Shown here piece after piece: positions 1 to 7,608 of a stretch of DNA of 64,000 bases. Below the pieces are notes generated by a model. It had not been told where the DNA came from. It was given only the letters and a program-made list of their open reading frames with translations, and did not search any database. Origin of the DNA: Candidatus Ruminococcus avistercoris (GTDB lineage Bacteria > Bacillota > Clostridia > Lachnospirales > Lachnospiraceae). The translations under genes and the position numbers were made by a program. The stretch lies in NCBI GenBank assembly GCA_019120315.1, contig DWVJ01000034.1, positions 121,455-185,454 of the forward strand, read 5' to 3'. Each line of letters opens with the position of its first letter. Position 1 is the stretch's first letter.

Positions 1-1
1 A

Positions 2-112
2 CTGACACCAGGACCGCTGACCACCACAGAAACGGTGAAACAGGAGATGATGACGGATCACTGTACCTGGGATGACGATTACAAACAGATTACGCAGAAA
101 ATAAACTGCTGA
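2..112 (+). pseudogene. phnW: N-terminal fragment of phnW, cut off by the window edge and by a frame break
   Basis: Frame 2 from the window edge translates to [17 protein letters not shown] and then CTWDDDY, the conserved N-terminus of 2-aminoethylphosphonate:pyruvate transaminase. It runs into a TGA at 110-112. The gene resumes in frame 1 at about position 97 ([13 protein letters not shown]). From memory of the family, some 45 residues between these blocks are missing, including the glycine-rich LQGSG(T/S) stretch that helps bind the PLP phosphate. The start codon lies off the window. A natural deletion or an assembly gap would both look like this. Confidence 0.75.
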
Positions 113-141
113 TCATAGCCAACGGCGCTTACGGAGAGCGT

Positions 142-960
142 ATGACAGATATCGCCGGTCACGCGGGGCTTAAATTTGCCGTTTACCGGGAGCATTACGA
201 TCAGATTCCCCGGGCAAAAAGGGTAAAAGAGATCCTGGAGCAGGATCCTGAAATCACCCATGTGGCCATGGTACACAGTGAGACCACTTCCGGGATTCTC
301 AATGACATTGAGGCGGTGGGGAAAGTGGTAAAGGCTGCCGGCAAAGTATTCATCGTGGACGCCATGAGCAGCTTTGGCGGCATGGAAATTCCCGTAAAAG
401 ACTGGGGGATTGATTTTATCATCAGCAGCGCGAACAAATGTATCCAGGGTGTTCCCGGATTTTCCTTTATCATTGCCAGAAAGGATCTGCTGAAGGTCAG
501 CGAGGGCAAAGCAAGAAGCCTTTCTCTGGATCTCTATGACCAGTGGAAAACCATGGAGGCGGACGGCAAATGGAGATTCACCTCACCGACCCATGTGGTG
601 CTGGCATTTGCCAAAGCTATGGAGGAACTGGAAGAAGAAGGAGGCATTCCGGCCCGCCATCAGCGCTATGCGGACAATAACCGTCTGCTGATCGAAAAGA
701 TGAAAGAAATGGGGATCCGGCCTTATATTGATGCAGAGCACCAGGGCCCCATCATCACCACCTTTTTCTACCCGGAACATGCGGACTTTTCATTCCAGGA
801 GATGTACGATTACATCAAAGAAAGGGGCTACGCCATTTATCCGGGCAAGGTAACGGAGGCGGATACCTTCCGTATCGGTAATATCGGAGAGATCTACAGG
901 GAGGATATCGAGAAGCTCTGCAGCCTGATGAAAGATTTTTTGGAAGAAAGGAACAGATAA
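142..960 (+). CDS. phnW: 2-aminoethylphosphonate--pyruvate transaminase, C-terminal part (probably disrupted gene)
   Basis: PhnW is a cytosolic PLP enzyme that moves the amino group of 2-aminoethylphosphonate to pyruvate, giving phosphonoacetaldehyde and alanine. The family hallmarks are visible: VHSETTSG, VDAMSSFGG (the Asp that holds the PLP ring nitrogen), the PLP lysine in SSANKCIQGVPG, SLSLDLYDQW and RIGNIGE. The 272-aa ORF is about 90 residues short of the usual 360-370 aa. The homologous sequence continues upstream of this ATG in frame 1 to about position 97, so the ATG at 142 is only the first in-frame Met, not a natural start. phnX follows after 3 bp, so the pair forms one operon. 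Without the N-terminal cofactor segment activity is doubtful. Confidence 0.85.
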   Translation: MTDIAGHAGLKFAVYREHYDQIPRAKRVKEILEQDPEITHVAMVHSETTSGILNDIEAVGKVVKAAGKVFIVDAMSSFGGMEIPVKDWGIDFIISSANKCIQGVPGFSFIIARKDLLKVSEGKARSLSLDLYDQWKTMEADGKWRFTSPTHVVLAFAKAMEELEEEGGIPARHQRYADNNRLLIEKMKEMGIRPYIDAEHQGPIITTFFYPEHADFSFQEMYDYIKERGYAIYPGKVTEADTFRIGNIGEIYREDIEKLCSLMKDFLEERNR

Positions 961-963
961 ATC

Positions 964-1737
964 ATGGAAAACAGAAAGATTGACGGGGTAATTTTTGACT
1001 GGGCGGGAACCACAGTGGATTACGGAAGCTTCGCGCCGGTGCAGGCCTTCGTGGAGGTCTTTAAACATTTTGGCATCGAACCCACCATGGAGGAAGTGAG
1101 AAAACCCATGGGCATGCTGAAAATCGACCATATCCGTACCATGCTGAAGATGGAGAGAATCACAAAATGCTGGCAGGAGAAGTACGGCTGCGTTCCCGCA
1201 GACGATGACGCACAGAAGCTGTACGGTCATTTTGAGGAAAAACTGCTTTCTATTCTGGATCGTTTTGCCGATCCCAAGCCCGGTGTGGTGAGGACCGTGC
1301 AGGCGCTGAGAGAGCGGGGCATCGTCATCGGTTCCACCACCGGATATAATGACAAAATGATGGAAATTGTGGCGCCGCAGGCTGCAAAAAACGGATATGA
1401 GCCGGACTGCATGGTGACGCCTGACAGCGTGGGCGGTATGGGTAGGCCTTATCCTTATATGATTTTCCGCAACATGGAAGCGTTAAAGCTGCCGGATGTA
1501 CACCGGGTGATCAAAGTGGGAGATACCATTTCGGATATCAAAGAGGGGAAACAGGCCGGTGTGATCAGTGTTGGCGTGATTGTGGGCAGTTCCCAGATGG
1601 GACTGACAAAGGAAGAATATGAGGCTCTTTCACCGGAAGAAAAACAGGAGAAGTGCGGGAAGGTGAAAGCGGAATTTCTGGAGGCAGGGGCAGATCATGT
1701 GATTTTGAATATGGAAGATCTGCTAAAAATGTTCTGA
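964..1737 (+). CDS. phnX: Phosphonoacetaldehyde hydrolase (phosphonatase)
   Basis: This HAD-superfamily enzyme splits phosphonoacetaldehyde into acetaldehyde and phosphate, the second step of 2-aminoethylphosphonate use. The nucleophile is Asp12 in FDWAGTTVD, and the Schiff-base lysine typical of phosphonatases is Lys53 in PMGMLKIDHI. HAD motif II is the GSTTGY segment, and motifs III/IV are in KVGDTISDIKEG. At 257 aa it is close to normal family length. It starts 3 bp after phnW. Unlike its partner it looks intact, so any phosphonoacetaldehyde arising another way could still be broken down. The identification is firm. Confidence 0.95.
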   Translation: MENRKIDGVIFDWAGTTVDYGSFAPVQAFVEVFKHFGIEPTMEEVRKPMGMLKIDHIRTMLKMERITKCWQEKYGCVPADDDAQKLYGHFEEKLLSILDRFADPKPGVVRTVQALRERGIVIGSTTGYNDKMMEIVAPQAAKNGYEPDCMVTPDSVGGMGRPYPYMIFRNMEALKLPDVHRVIKVGDTISDIKEGKQAGVISVGVIVGSSQMGLTKEEYEALSPEEKQEKCGKVKAEFLEAGADHVILNMEDLLKMF

Positions 1738-1740
1738 CCG

Positions 1741-1769
1741 TTTACAAATCAGAGAAAAAATGATATGAT
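1741..1769 (+). promoter_or_regulatory. Sigma-A promoter of the small membrane protein gene
   Basis: TTTACA, a 17-bp spacer and TATGAT lie just after the phnX stop codon, about 30 bp before the next ATG, which carries the ribosome binding site GGAAGG. Confidence 0.65.
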
Positions 1770-1797
1770 AGTCCAAAAATACGAAGGAAGGTAGCTT

Positions 1798-2133
1798 ATG
1801 CGCAACGACAGATTTTCTTACATTTTGAGGACTGTTGCAGGACTTTATCTGATTTACCTGTCTTATAATATTCTGACTGCAGTGATGAGGGGAGAAACCG
1901 GCAACCATACGCTTTTTGTTACCATTGCGGCGGTGATATTCATTATAGCCGGAGCGGCGCTGGCGATTTTCGGCGGCCGGGGACTGATCATGATGAGTAA
2001 AAATCCTCCGGAAGAAGAGACGGAGGAAGAGGATTCTGAAATCGACGATGTGGAGGAAGTTCAGGAGGAAGAGCCGGAAACCATTGCAGCAAAGGAAGCT
2101 GTGCCGGAAGAGACAGAAGAAAAAGAACAGTAA
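1798..2133 (+). CDS. Small membrane protein with acidic cytoplasmic tail, function unknown
   Basis: This 111-aa protein is not recognised as a named family. Two hydrophobic segments are visible, at about residues 10-27 (YILRTVAGLYLIYLSYNIL) and 38-63 (TLFVTIAAVIFIIAGAALAIFGG). The last 45 residues are strongly acidic, with runs of Glu and Asp. The start is fixed by GGAAGG 8 bp upstream. It has its own promoter and a terminator directly after, so it is a single-gene unit. Similar two-TM proteins with Glu-rich tails are common in Lachnospiraceae, but no role can be read from the sequence. Confidence 0.7.
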   Translation: MRNDRFSYILRTVAGLYLIYLSYNILTAVMRGETGNHTLFVTIAAVIFIIAGAALAIFGGRGLIMMSKNPPEEETEEEDSEIDDVEEVQEEEPETIAAKEAVPEETEEKEQ

Positions 2134-2137
2134 TAGC

Positions 2138-2177
2138 AAAGTGGTGCATTCTCTGAAAGGAGCTGCATCACTTTTTT
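2138..2177 (+). terminator. Rho-independent terminator
   Basis: The stem AGTGGTGCA / TGCATCACT (one G-U pair) is followed by TTTTTT. It closes the small membrane protein gene. Confidence 0.8.
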
Positions 2178-2193
2178 AACGTTTTGTCCTGAG

Positions 2194-2240
2194 AAATAAA
2201 ACATCCGGGTTGGCGGGGCGTTTTCCTGGCCAACCCGGAT
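2194..2240 (-). terminator. Terminator of iolB
   Basis: A 12-bp perfect inverted repeat, ATCCGGGTTGGC / GCCAACCCGGAT, is followed on the minus strand by GTTTTATTT. It lies 22 bp beyond the iolB stop codon. Confidence 0.8.
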
Positions 2241-2262
2241 ATTTCTGACTGATTTTAATAAC

Positions 2263-3069
2263 TTATTTCAGCGTATCCAGACTCTCGCCGTCCCAGATCT
2301 TGGCGTTGGGATCCAGCATCCATTTATGGGTTTCATCGTCGATACGTGTTTTCTCCCAGGGATTTCCCGGCAGATGACGGATACCCCAGGTATAGCAAAG
2401 AGCATATCCAGGGCAGGCAACCATGGGATGGGGCTTTTCGGTGATAACCGCAAGACCATTATGCTTGATTTCTGTCACTTCACCGTTGATCCAGCCGGCG
2501 CCGTATCCGATGGGTTTGTCGAAGCGGAAGAAGTAAACTTCCGGCTGCGGATGCCAGTGAGGCGGATAGCTTGACCATTTACCGGGAAGATTGACAACCT
2601 CTCCCAGAACCATGTTGGAATACGGAGCGTTTTCGTAGTCGAAGCAGGTTCTTACGTTTCTTCTGGTCGTGCCCTGCAGTTCGTCCACACCGCGCGCCCA
2701 GGTGTCGGTATCCTCCGGCATATACATTTTCGCTTCGAATTTGCGGTCGTTCATGGTTTTCTGTACGTAGAATACACTGCTGTCATGCGCTGTGATGGTA
2801 CAGCTGTCTCCGGCGCAAAGATGCAGGCAGTAGGGATTGTAATCAAAGGGGTTGGGACGATCCATTTCAACGGTTTTTCCGTCGTATTCCACTTTCGCTT
2901 TTCCTTCAAACATAATCCATGCCATTTCTTTTTCTGTCTCATGGAAAGAATAGGTATCGCCGGCTTCCATTACCAGAAGCCCTACATCCATCATGGCTTT
3001 GATACCTTCGCCCTCGTTCAGGTTCAAATATTCATTGTAGCCGCGAACGGGTTCTTTTTGAACATACAT
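2263..3069 (-). CDS. iolB: 5-deoxy-glucuronate isomerase (IolB)
   Basis: IolB converts 5-deoxy-glucuronate to 5-dehydro-2-deoxy-gluconate in myo-inositol catabolism. The 268-aa protein is a two-cupin (bicupin) fold. The metal site is seen in SSYPPHWHPQPEVYFF (two His and a Glu), followed by GYALCYTWGIRHLPGNPW. The start is supported by GGGAGG 8 bp upstream. No other iol gene lies in this window, so the gene stands alone between two terminated units. A homologue acting on another deoxy-uronate cannot be excluded, but the motif set fits IolB well. A palindrome in its upstream region may be an operator. Confidence 0.88.
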   Translation of the reverse strand: MYVQKEPVRGYNEYLNLNEGEGIKAMMDVGLLVMEAGDTYSFHETEKEMAWIMFEGKAKVEYDGKTVEMDRPNPFDYNPYCLHLCAGDSCTITAHDSSVFYVQKTMNDRKFEAKMYMPEDTDTWARGVDELQGTTRRNVRTCFDYENAPYSNMVLGEVVNLPGKWSSYPPHWHPQPEVYFFRFDKPIGYGAGWINGEVTEIKHNGLAVITEKPHPMVACPGYALCYTWGIRHLPGNPWEKTRIDDETHKWMLDPNAKIWDGESLDTLK

Positions 3070-3090
3070 TCTGCATACCTCCCTTAATAT

Positions 3091-3106
3091 GTAATATCAG
3101 TATTAC
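3091..3106 (-). promoter_or_regulatory. Palindrome upstream of iolB, possible operator
   Basis: GTAATA-tcag-TATTAC is a perfect 6-bp inverted repeat, with a second overlapping palindrome CAGTAATACTG on the opposite strand. It lies about 20 bp upstream of the iolB start. A weak TTGACG-N17-CAAAAT promoter reads through this region on the minus strand. The regulator is unknown. Confidence 0.35.
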
Positions 3107-3155
3107 TGTATCTATTTTGACAGATAATTAAAGAGCCGTCAAGTGTAAAATCAGA

Positions 3156-3677
3156 TTAACGGCGGCGCTTTCGCCTTTTTTTCTTTTTGCCGCCGCTGCC
3201 AAGCAAAGCGGTGAAGCAGACGATGCGAACCAGCATGATTCCAAAGAATGCCCCCACGCAGTCGATGGCCACATCCCGTTTTGAGGGTCCGCGGCCCTCC
3301 ACCATGGATTGGTGGAATTCATCGGTACAGGCAAAACCAAAGCAGATGATTCCGGCCACCACAAGAAGAGGAAAACCCCGCAGGCCGTAAACATAAAAAG
3401 GAAAGGAGATGGCGATGGCCAGCAGGAAATATTCCGTCATGTGGGCGGCTTTACGGACTGGTCCGTGGATCTGCTCGATATAGTAGTCCACTCCCATATC
3501 GGAAATATCCTTGTCCAGGATCTCGGCGCCGATGGTTACGATGTGATAGCTGACTTTGTAGCTGAGTTCGCCGGACACCTGGCCGCTCTGGGATGAAAAG
3601 GAGAATATGACGTACATCATCAGCAGAGCGGGCAGAAAGGACAGGGGTTTCAGTAAAAAAATAATCAATCGTTTCAT
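3156..3677 (-). CDS. VanZ-family membrane protein
   Basis: The 173-aa protein has about four hydrophobic segments and the two VanZ signatures: RKAAHMTEYFLLAIA and TDEFHQSMVEGRGPSKRDVAIDCVGAFFG. VanZ confers low-level teicoplanin resistance in Tn1546 by an unknown mechanism, and most homologues are of unknown function. The C-terminus is a run of Lys and Arg (GGKKKKRRKRRR), probably cytoplasmic. The start follows AGGAGG by 8 bp. It has its own near-perfect promoter, and no resistance genes are nearby, so a housekeeping role is more likely. Confidence 0.85.
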   Translation of the reverse strand: MKRLIIFLLKPLSFLPALLMMYVIFSFSSQSGQVSGELSYKVSYHIVTIGAEILDKDISDMGVDYYIEQIHGPVRKAAHMTEYFLLAIAISFPFYVYGLRGFPLLVVAGIICFGFACTDEFHQSMVEGRGPSKRDVAIDCVGAFFGIMLVRIVCFTALLGSGGKKKKRRKRRR

Positions 3678-3706
3678 AGACGGTTCCTCCTGTTTATATG
3701 CCGCCT

Positions 3707-3735
3707 ACTATAGCACGATTGGCGGGCGATGTCAA
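3707..3735 (-). promoter_or_regulatory. Strong sigma-A promoter of the VanZ-like gene
   Basis: On the minus strand TTGACA, exactly 17 bp and TATAGT lie about 30 bp upstream of the start codon. Confidence 0.85.
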
Positions 3736-3772
3736 AAGCAGATTTCGCCGCCTGTTTTGTGGAGGCGGTCAC

Positions 3773-3801
3773 TTGAATTCGTTATAGCGCCATGGTATCA
3801 T
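3773..3801 (+). promoter_or_regulatory. Promoter of the thyA-folA-polC gene cluster
   Basis: TTGAAT, a 17-bp spacer and TATCAT lie about 55 bp before the thyA start. It is divergent from the VanZ promoter, with 37 bp between the two -35 boxes. Confidence 0.65.
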
Positions 3802-3854
3802 AAGGTTAAAAAGTTTTGTTGCAGATTCAGACAGAAAGAACGAGGAAAAGTAAA

Positions 3855-4703
3855 ATGAGCTTGGCAGACAGACTGTTTATTGATATGTGCAGCGATATCA
3901 TAGAGAACGGCTGCAGTACAGAAGGAGAGAAGGTGCGTCCGGTCTGGGAAGACGGAACGCCCGCCTATACCATCAAAAAGTTCGGCGTGGTCAACCGTTA
4001 TGATCTGACGAAAGAATTTCCGGCTATTACTCTGCGAAGGACGGCTTTAAAAAGCGCCTTTGACGAGATACTTTGGATTTGGCAGAAAAAATCCAATAAT
4101 ATCAAGGATCTGAACAGCCATATCTGGGACAGCTGGGCTGATGAAGAGGGATCCATAGGGAAAGCCTACGGCTATCAGCTGGGAGTGAAACATCAGTATC
4201 GGGAAGGGATGATGGATCAGGTGGACAGAGTGCTTTACGATCTGAAGGAAAATCCATACAGCCGCCGTATTATGACAAATATCTATGTCCATCAGGATCT
4301 CCATGAGATGAACCTGTACCCCTGCGCCTATTCCATGACCTTCAATGTGACGCAGGAAAAAGGCGGCGGTCAGCTGATACTGAACGGAGTGCTGAATCAG
4401 CGTTCTCAGGACGTTCTGGCGGCCAACAACTGGAATGTCTGCCAGTATGCCCTGCTGCTGATGATGATTGCGCAGGTCAGCGATATGAAAGCGGGGCAGC
4501 TGCTCCATGTGATTGCGGACGCCCACATCTACGACCGACATATTCCCATCGTGAAAGAACTGATCAGACGGCCTGCTTACGATGCGCCCAAGGTGTGGCT
4601 GAACCCGCAGGTGAAGGACTTCTATCAGTTTACGGTGGAGGATCTCCATGTGGAAGACTATGTGACTGGTCCGCAGATTAAAAATATTCCCATTGCAGTA
4701 TAG
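3855..4703 (+). CDS. thyA: Thymidylate synthase (ThyA)
   Basis: ThyA methylates dUMP to dTMP with methylene-tetrahydrofolate, yielding dihydrofolate. The catalytic cysteine is Cys157 in MNLYPCAYSMTFNV. The dUMP-phosphate arginines are in NPYSRRIM, and QRSQDVLAANNWNVCQYA and HIYDRHI are the substrate-binding blocks. I start at 3855 rather than the longer ORF start at 3816, because GAGG lies 9 bp upstream and the extra 13 residues do not resemble the family. That gives 282 aa. The next gene, folA, regenerates tetrahydrofolate from its product, so the two form a functional pair. Confidence 0.95.
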   Translation: MSLADRLFIDMCSDIIENGCSTEGEKVRPVWEDGTPAYTIKKFGVVNRYDLTKEFPAITLRRTALKSAFDEILWIWQKKSNNIKDLNSHIWDSWADEEGSIGKAYGYQLGVKHQYREGMMDQVDRVLYDLKENPYSRRIMTNIYVHQDLHEMNLYPCAYSMTFNVTQEKGGGQLILNGVLNQRSQDVLAANNWNVCQYALLLMMIAQVSDMKAGQLLHVIADAHIYDRHIPIVKELIRRPAYDAPKVWLNPQVKDFYQFTVEDLHVEDYVTGPQIKNIPIAV

Positions 4704-4717
4704 AAAGGAAGACCGTT

Positions 4718-5209
4718 ATGAATATGATTTTGTCGGCAGATCAGAACTGGGGAATCGGCTGTAACAATAAGCTGCTGGTTTCCATTCCCTCAGATATGAA
4801 ATTTTTCCGTCAGGAAACCACCGGAAAGGTGGTGGTGATGGGCAGAAAGACGCTGGAAAGCTTTCCGGGAGGCATGCCGTTAAAAAACCGGATCAATATC
4901 GTGTTGACGAAAGATGCCGGGTACGACGCCAAAGGCGCGGTGACAGTACATTCCAAAGAAGAACTTTTGGAGGAACTGAAAAAATATAACGATGAGGATG
5001 TTTATGTGATCGGAGGGGGAGAAGTCTATCATATGATGCTTCCCTACTGTGACACCATCCATGTGACAAAGATTGATTTTGCCTACCAGGCAGATACTTT
5101 TTTCCCAAATCTGGATCAGATGCCGGAGTGGGAGATCACGGCTTCCAGCGAGGAGCAGACATATTTTGACCTGGAATACACCTTTTTGAAATACGAGAGA
5201 AAGAAATGA
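4718..5209 (+). CDS. folA: Dihydrofolate reductase
   Basis: The 163-aa enzyme reduces dihydrofolate with NADPH and is the trimethoprim target. Family blocks are MNMILSADQNWGIGCNNKLL (N-terminal strand and Met20-loop region), the substrate-binding region SDMKFFRQET, the NADPH motif VVMGRKTLES, and VYVIGGGEVYHMMLPYCD. A GAAAGGAAG site precedes the ATG. It follows thyA by 14 bp and its TGA overlaps the next ATG (ATGA), so translation is coupled into the xpaC-like gene. Confidence 0.95.
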   Translation: MNMILSADQNWGIGCNNKLLVSIPSDMKFFRQETTGKVVVMGRKTLESFPGGMPLKNRINIVLTKDAGYDAKGAVTVHSKEELLEELKKYNDEDVYVIGGGEVYHMMLPYCDTIHVTKIDFAYQADTFFPNLDQMPEWEITASSEEQTYFDLEYTFLKYERKK

Positions 5210-6444
5210 AAAATAACGATTGGTATGATCTGGGAGAACAGATCAAAGATATGGTGCAGTCGGCAGTCGACTCTCAGGATTTTCGAAAACTGAATCAGAC
5301 GGTTTCGGGCGTCATCAACCAGGCGGTCAGTTCTGCCGCCGACAGCGTGAAAAAAGGGATGGAGAAGGCGGAAGAAGCTTTCGAAACCCGCAGCGCACAG
5401 TATTATGAAAAATATCCCAATAAAGAAATCAAGGGCGACTTTAAAAAGGCCAATTACAGCAGTACGCTGCAGAGAAAGAGGGGATATGACACGACACGTT
5501 TCGCTTCAAGATCCGGCGGCGCCGGGATCGTGATGGCGGTGCTGGGATTTGTACTTGGCGGCGTCTTTGGCATCACGGCGCTGGCCATGGGGATGATCGG
5601 CCTTCTGACTTTGGCCGGGCCGCTGCTGGCCACGACTGTCTTTCTGGGAGCTTTGTTTCTGGCAGGCATGATCGTGGGCGGAAAGGGCGTTTCCCTCTGG
5701 AGCCGGGCAAAAAGGTTTAAACGGTATGTGAAAAAGCTGGATGGCAGGGAATTCTGCCAGGTCAGTGAACTTGCCCCTCTGGCGGGGAAATCTCCCGCCG
5801 CTACGGCAAAGGATTTGAAAATCATGATTAAAAAGGGCATGTTTCTCCAGGGCCATCTGGACGAGCAGGGCTCCTGCCTGATGGTGACGGAAAATGCCTG
5901 GGAGCAGTATCAGGCAGCCTTGCGGGCAAAAAGAGAGCGGGAGGCCAAAGCCACAGAGTGGGAGCGGCGGATGAATGATCCCGGCCGCAGTGAAGAATGT
6001 AAAGCTATACTGCGGGAAGGCCAGGAATATATACGGCGGATCCACAGAGCCAACGATGATATTCCCGATCCTGTGATGTCGGAAAAACTCTCCCGCCTGG
6101 AAGGAATCATGATCCGGATTTTCCAACAGGTGGAAAAAGATCCGGATGTGGCCGGGGAACTGCACAAATTTATGAATTATTATCTGCCCACCACCACCAA
6201 GCTGGTGGACGCCTACCAGGAACTTTATGACCAGCCGGCAGCGGGAGAAAACATGGCAGGGACGAAAAAGGAGATCGAGGATACGCTGGACACCATCAAC
6301 TTTGCCTTTGAAAAGCTGCTGGATCGTTTTTTCCAGGACACAGCCTGGGATATTTCCACGGATATTACGGTGATGAAAACCATGCTGGCCCAGGAGGGAC
6401 TGATGGACGACAGCCTGAAAAAATCCACATCCAAGAAAGGATAG
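5206..6444 (+). CDS. XpaC-family protein (5-bromo-4-chloroindolyl phosphate hydrolysis family)
   Basis: The 412-aa protein has an N-terminal helical part (residues 1-90), two strongly hydrophobic segments around 105-160 rich in Gly and Ala, and a winged-helix-like block at about 180-230 (CQVSELAPLAGKSPAATAKD). The C-terminal half is helical and contains the XpaC feature FMNYYLPTTTKLVDAY. XpaC was named for indolyl-phosphate hydrolysis in Bacillus; its biochemical role is unsettled. A telA homologue follows at once, as in the B. subtilis xpaC-yaaN pair. The start codon overlaps the folA stop. Confidence 0.8.
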   Translation: MKNNDWYDLGEQIKDMVQSAVDSQDFRKLNQTVSGVINQAVSSAADSVKKGMEKAEEAFETRSAQYYEKYPNKEIKGDFKKANYSSTLQRKRGYDTTRFASRSGGAGIVMAVLGFVLGGVFGITALAMGMIGLLTLAGPLLATTVFLGALFLAGMIVGGKGVSLWSRAKRFKRYVKKLDGREFCQVSELAPLAGKSPAATAKDLKIMIKKGMFLQGHLDEQGSCLMVTENAWEQYQAALRAKREREAKATEWERRMNDPGRSEECKAILREGQEYIRRIHRANDDIPDPVMSEKLSRLEGIMIRIFQQVEKDPDVAGELHKFMNYYLPTTTKLVDAYQELYDQPAAGENMAGTKKEIEDTLDTINFAFEKLLDRFFQDTAWDISTDITVMKTMLAQEGLMDDSLKKSTSKKG

Positions 6445-6450
6445 AAAACT

Positions 6451-7596
6451 ATGAGTGAAGAAATGAAAAAAACAGCGGTTACACCCAGTCTGACTTTTGG
6501 AGTCATGGAAGAATCCGATCTTCTCCCTTCGGCGCAGGAGGAGAGTCCAAAGCCGGAACCGATGGAGGAGGAAGCAACCCTTACGGAAGAAGAAAAGAAA
6601 ATGGTGGAAGAGTTTGTCGGGCAGATTGACCTTGGAAATTCCGGGGCGATCCTGCAGTATGGCGCTGCCACTCAGAAAAAGATGGCGGATTTTTCAGCCG
6701 ATACGCTGGAGAATGTCCGCACCAAAGATCTGGGAGAGGTGGGAGATCTGCTCACGGAAGTGGTGACGGAACTGAAAAATTTCGATGTGGATGAAGAAGA
6801 AAAGGGTATCCTGGGATTTTTCAAAAAAACATCCAATAAGCTAAACGCCATGAAGACCAGATATGAGAAGGCGCAGGTCAATGTGGATAAGATCTGCAGC
6901 GTGCTAGAGCAGCATCAGATTCAGCTGATGAAAGATATCGCCATGCTGGACAAGATGTATGAACTCAACCTTGCCTATTATAAAGAACTGACCATGTATA
7001 TTCTGGCCGGAAAGAAAAAGCTAAAAAAGACCAGGGAACAGGAACTGCCGGCGCTGGTGGAAAAAGCCAGAAAAAGCGGGTTTCCTGAAGACGCCCAGGC
7101 GGCAAAAGATCTGGAGAACCTGTGTGAACGGTTCGAGAAAAAGATCCACGATCTGGAACTGACCCGGATGATTTCCGTTCAGACGGCGCCCCAGCTGCGT
7201 CTCGTCCAGAGCAGCGACAACGTGATGGTGGAAAAAATCCAGTCCACCATCGTCAATACCATCCCTCTGTGGAAAAGTCAGATGGTGATCGCCCTGGGGG
7301 TGGCCCATTCCACGCAGGCGGCAAAAGCCCAGCAGCAGGTGACGGACATGACCAATGAACTGCTGAAGAAAAACGCGGCCAGCTTAAAGACCGCTACGGT
7401 GGAGAGCGCGAAAGCGGCAGAGCGGGGAATTGTGGACATGGAAACATTAAAAGCGACCAACGAATCTCTGATCACAACATTGGATGAGGTGATGAAAATC
7501 CAGACGGAGGGACGGGAGAAACGCCAGGCTGCCGAGACAGAGCTGCGTGCCATGGAGGAACAGCTGAAAGAAAAACTTCTGGAAATTAGAAGATAA
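6451..7596 (+). CDS. TelA/YaaN-family protein (toxic anion resistance family)
   Basis: The 381-aa protein is almost wholly alpha-helical and charged, with no signal peptide or membrane segment. Recognisable blocks are QIDLGNSGAILQYGAATQKK, LTEVVTELKNFDVDEE, and VQTAPQLRLVQSSDNVMVEK followed by IPLWKSQM. The family name comes from plasmid tellurite resistance, but chromosomal homologues are linked to envelope stress rather than tellurite. The first 50 residues are Glu/Pro rich and probably disordered. It sits 6 bp after the xpaC-like gene, its usual partner, which suggests the soluble protein works with the membrane protein. Confidence 0.85.
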   Translation: MSEEMKKTAVTPSLTFGVMEESDLLPSAQEESPKPEPMEEEATLTEEEKKMVEEFVGQIDLGNSGAILQYGAATQKKMADFSADTLENVRTKDLGEVGDLLTEVVTELKNFDVDEEEKGILGFFKKTSNKLNAMKTRYEKAQVNVDKICSVLEQHQIQLMKDIAMLDKMYELNLAYYKELTMYILAGKKKLKKTREQELPALVEKARKSGFPEDAQAAKDLENLCERFEKKIHDLELTRMISVQTAPQLRLVQSSDNVMVEKIQSTIVNTIPLWKSQMVIALGVAHSTQAAKAQQQVTDMTNELLKKNAASLKTATVESAKAAERGIVDMETLKATNESLITTLDEVMKIQTEGREKRQAAETELRAMEEQLKEKLLEIRR

Positions 7597-7608
7597 GAGG
7601 TAAGACAG

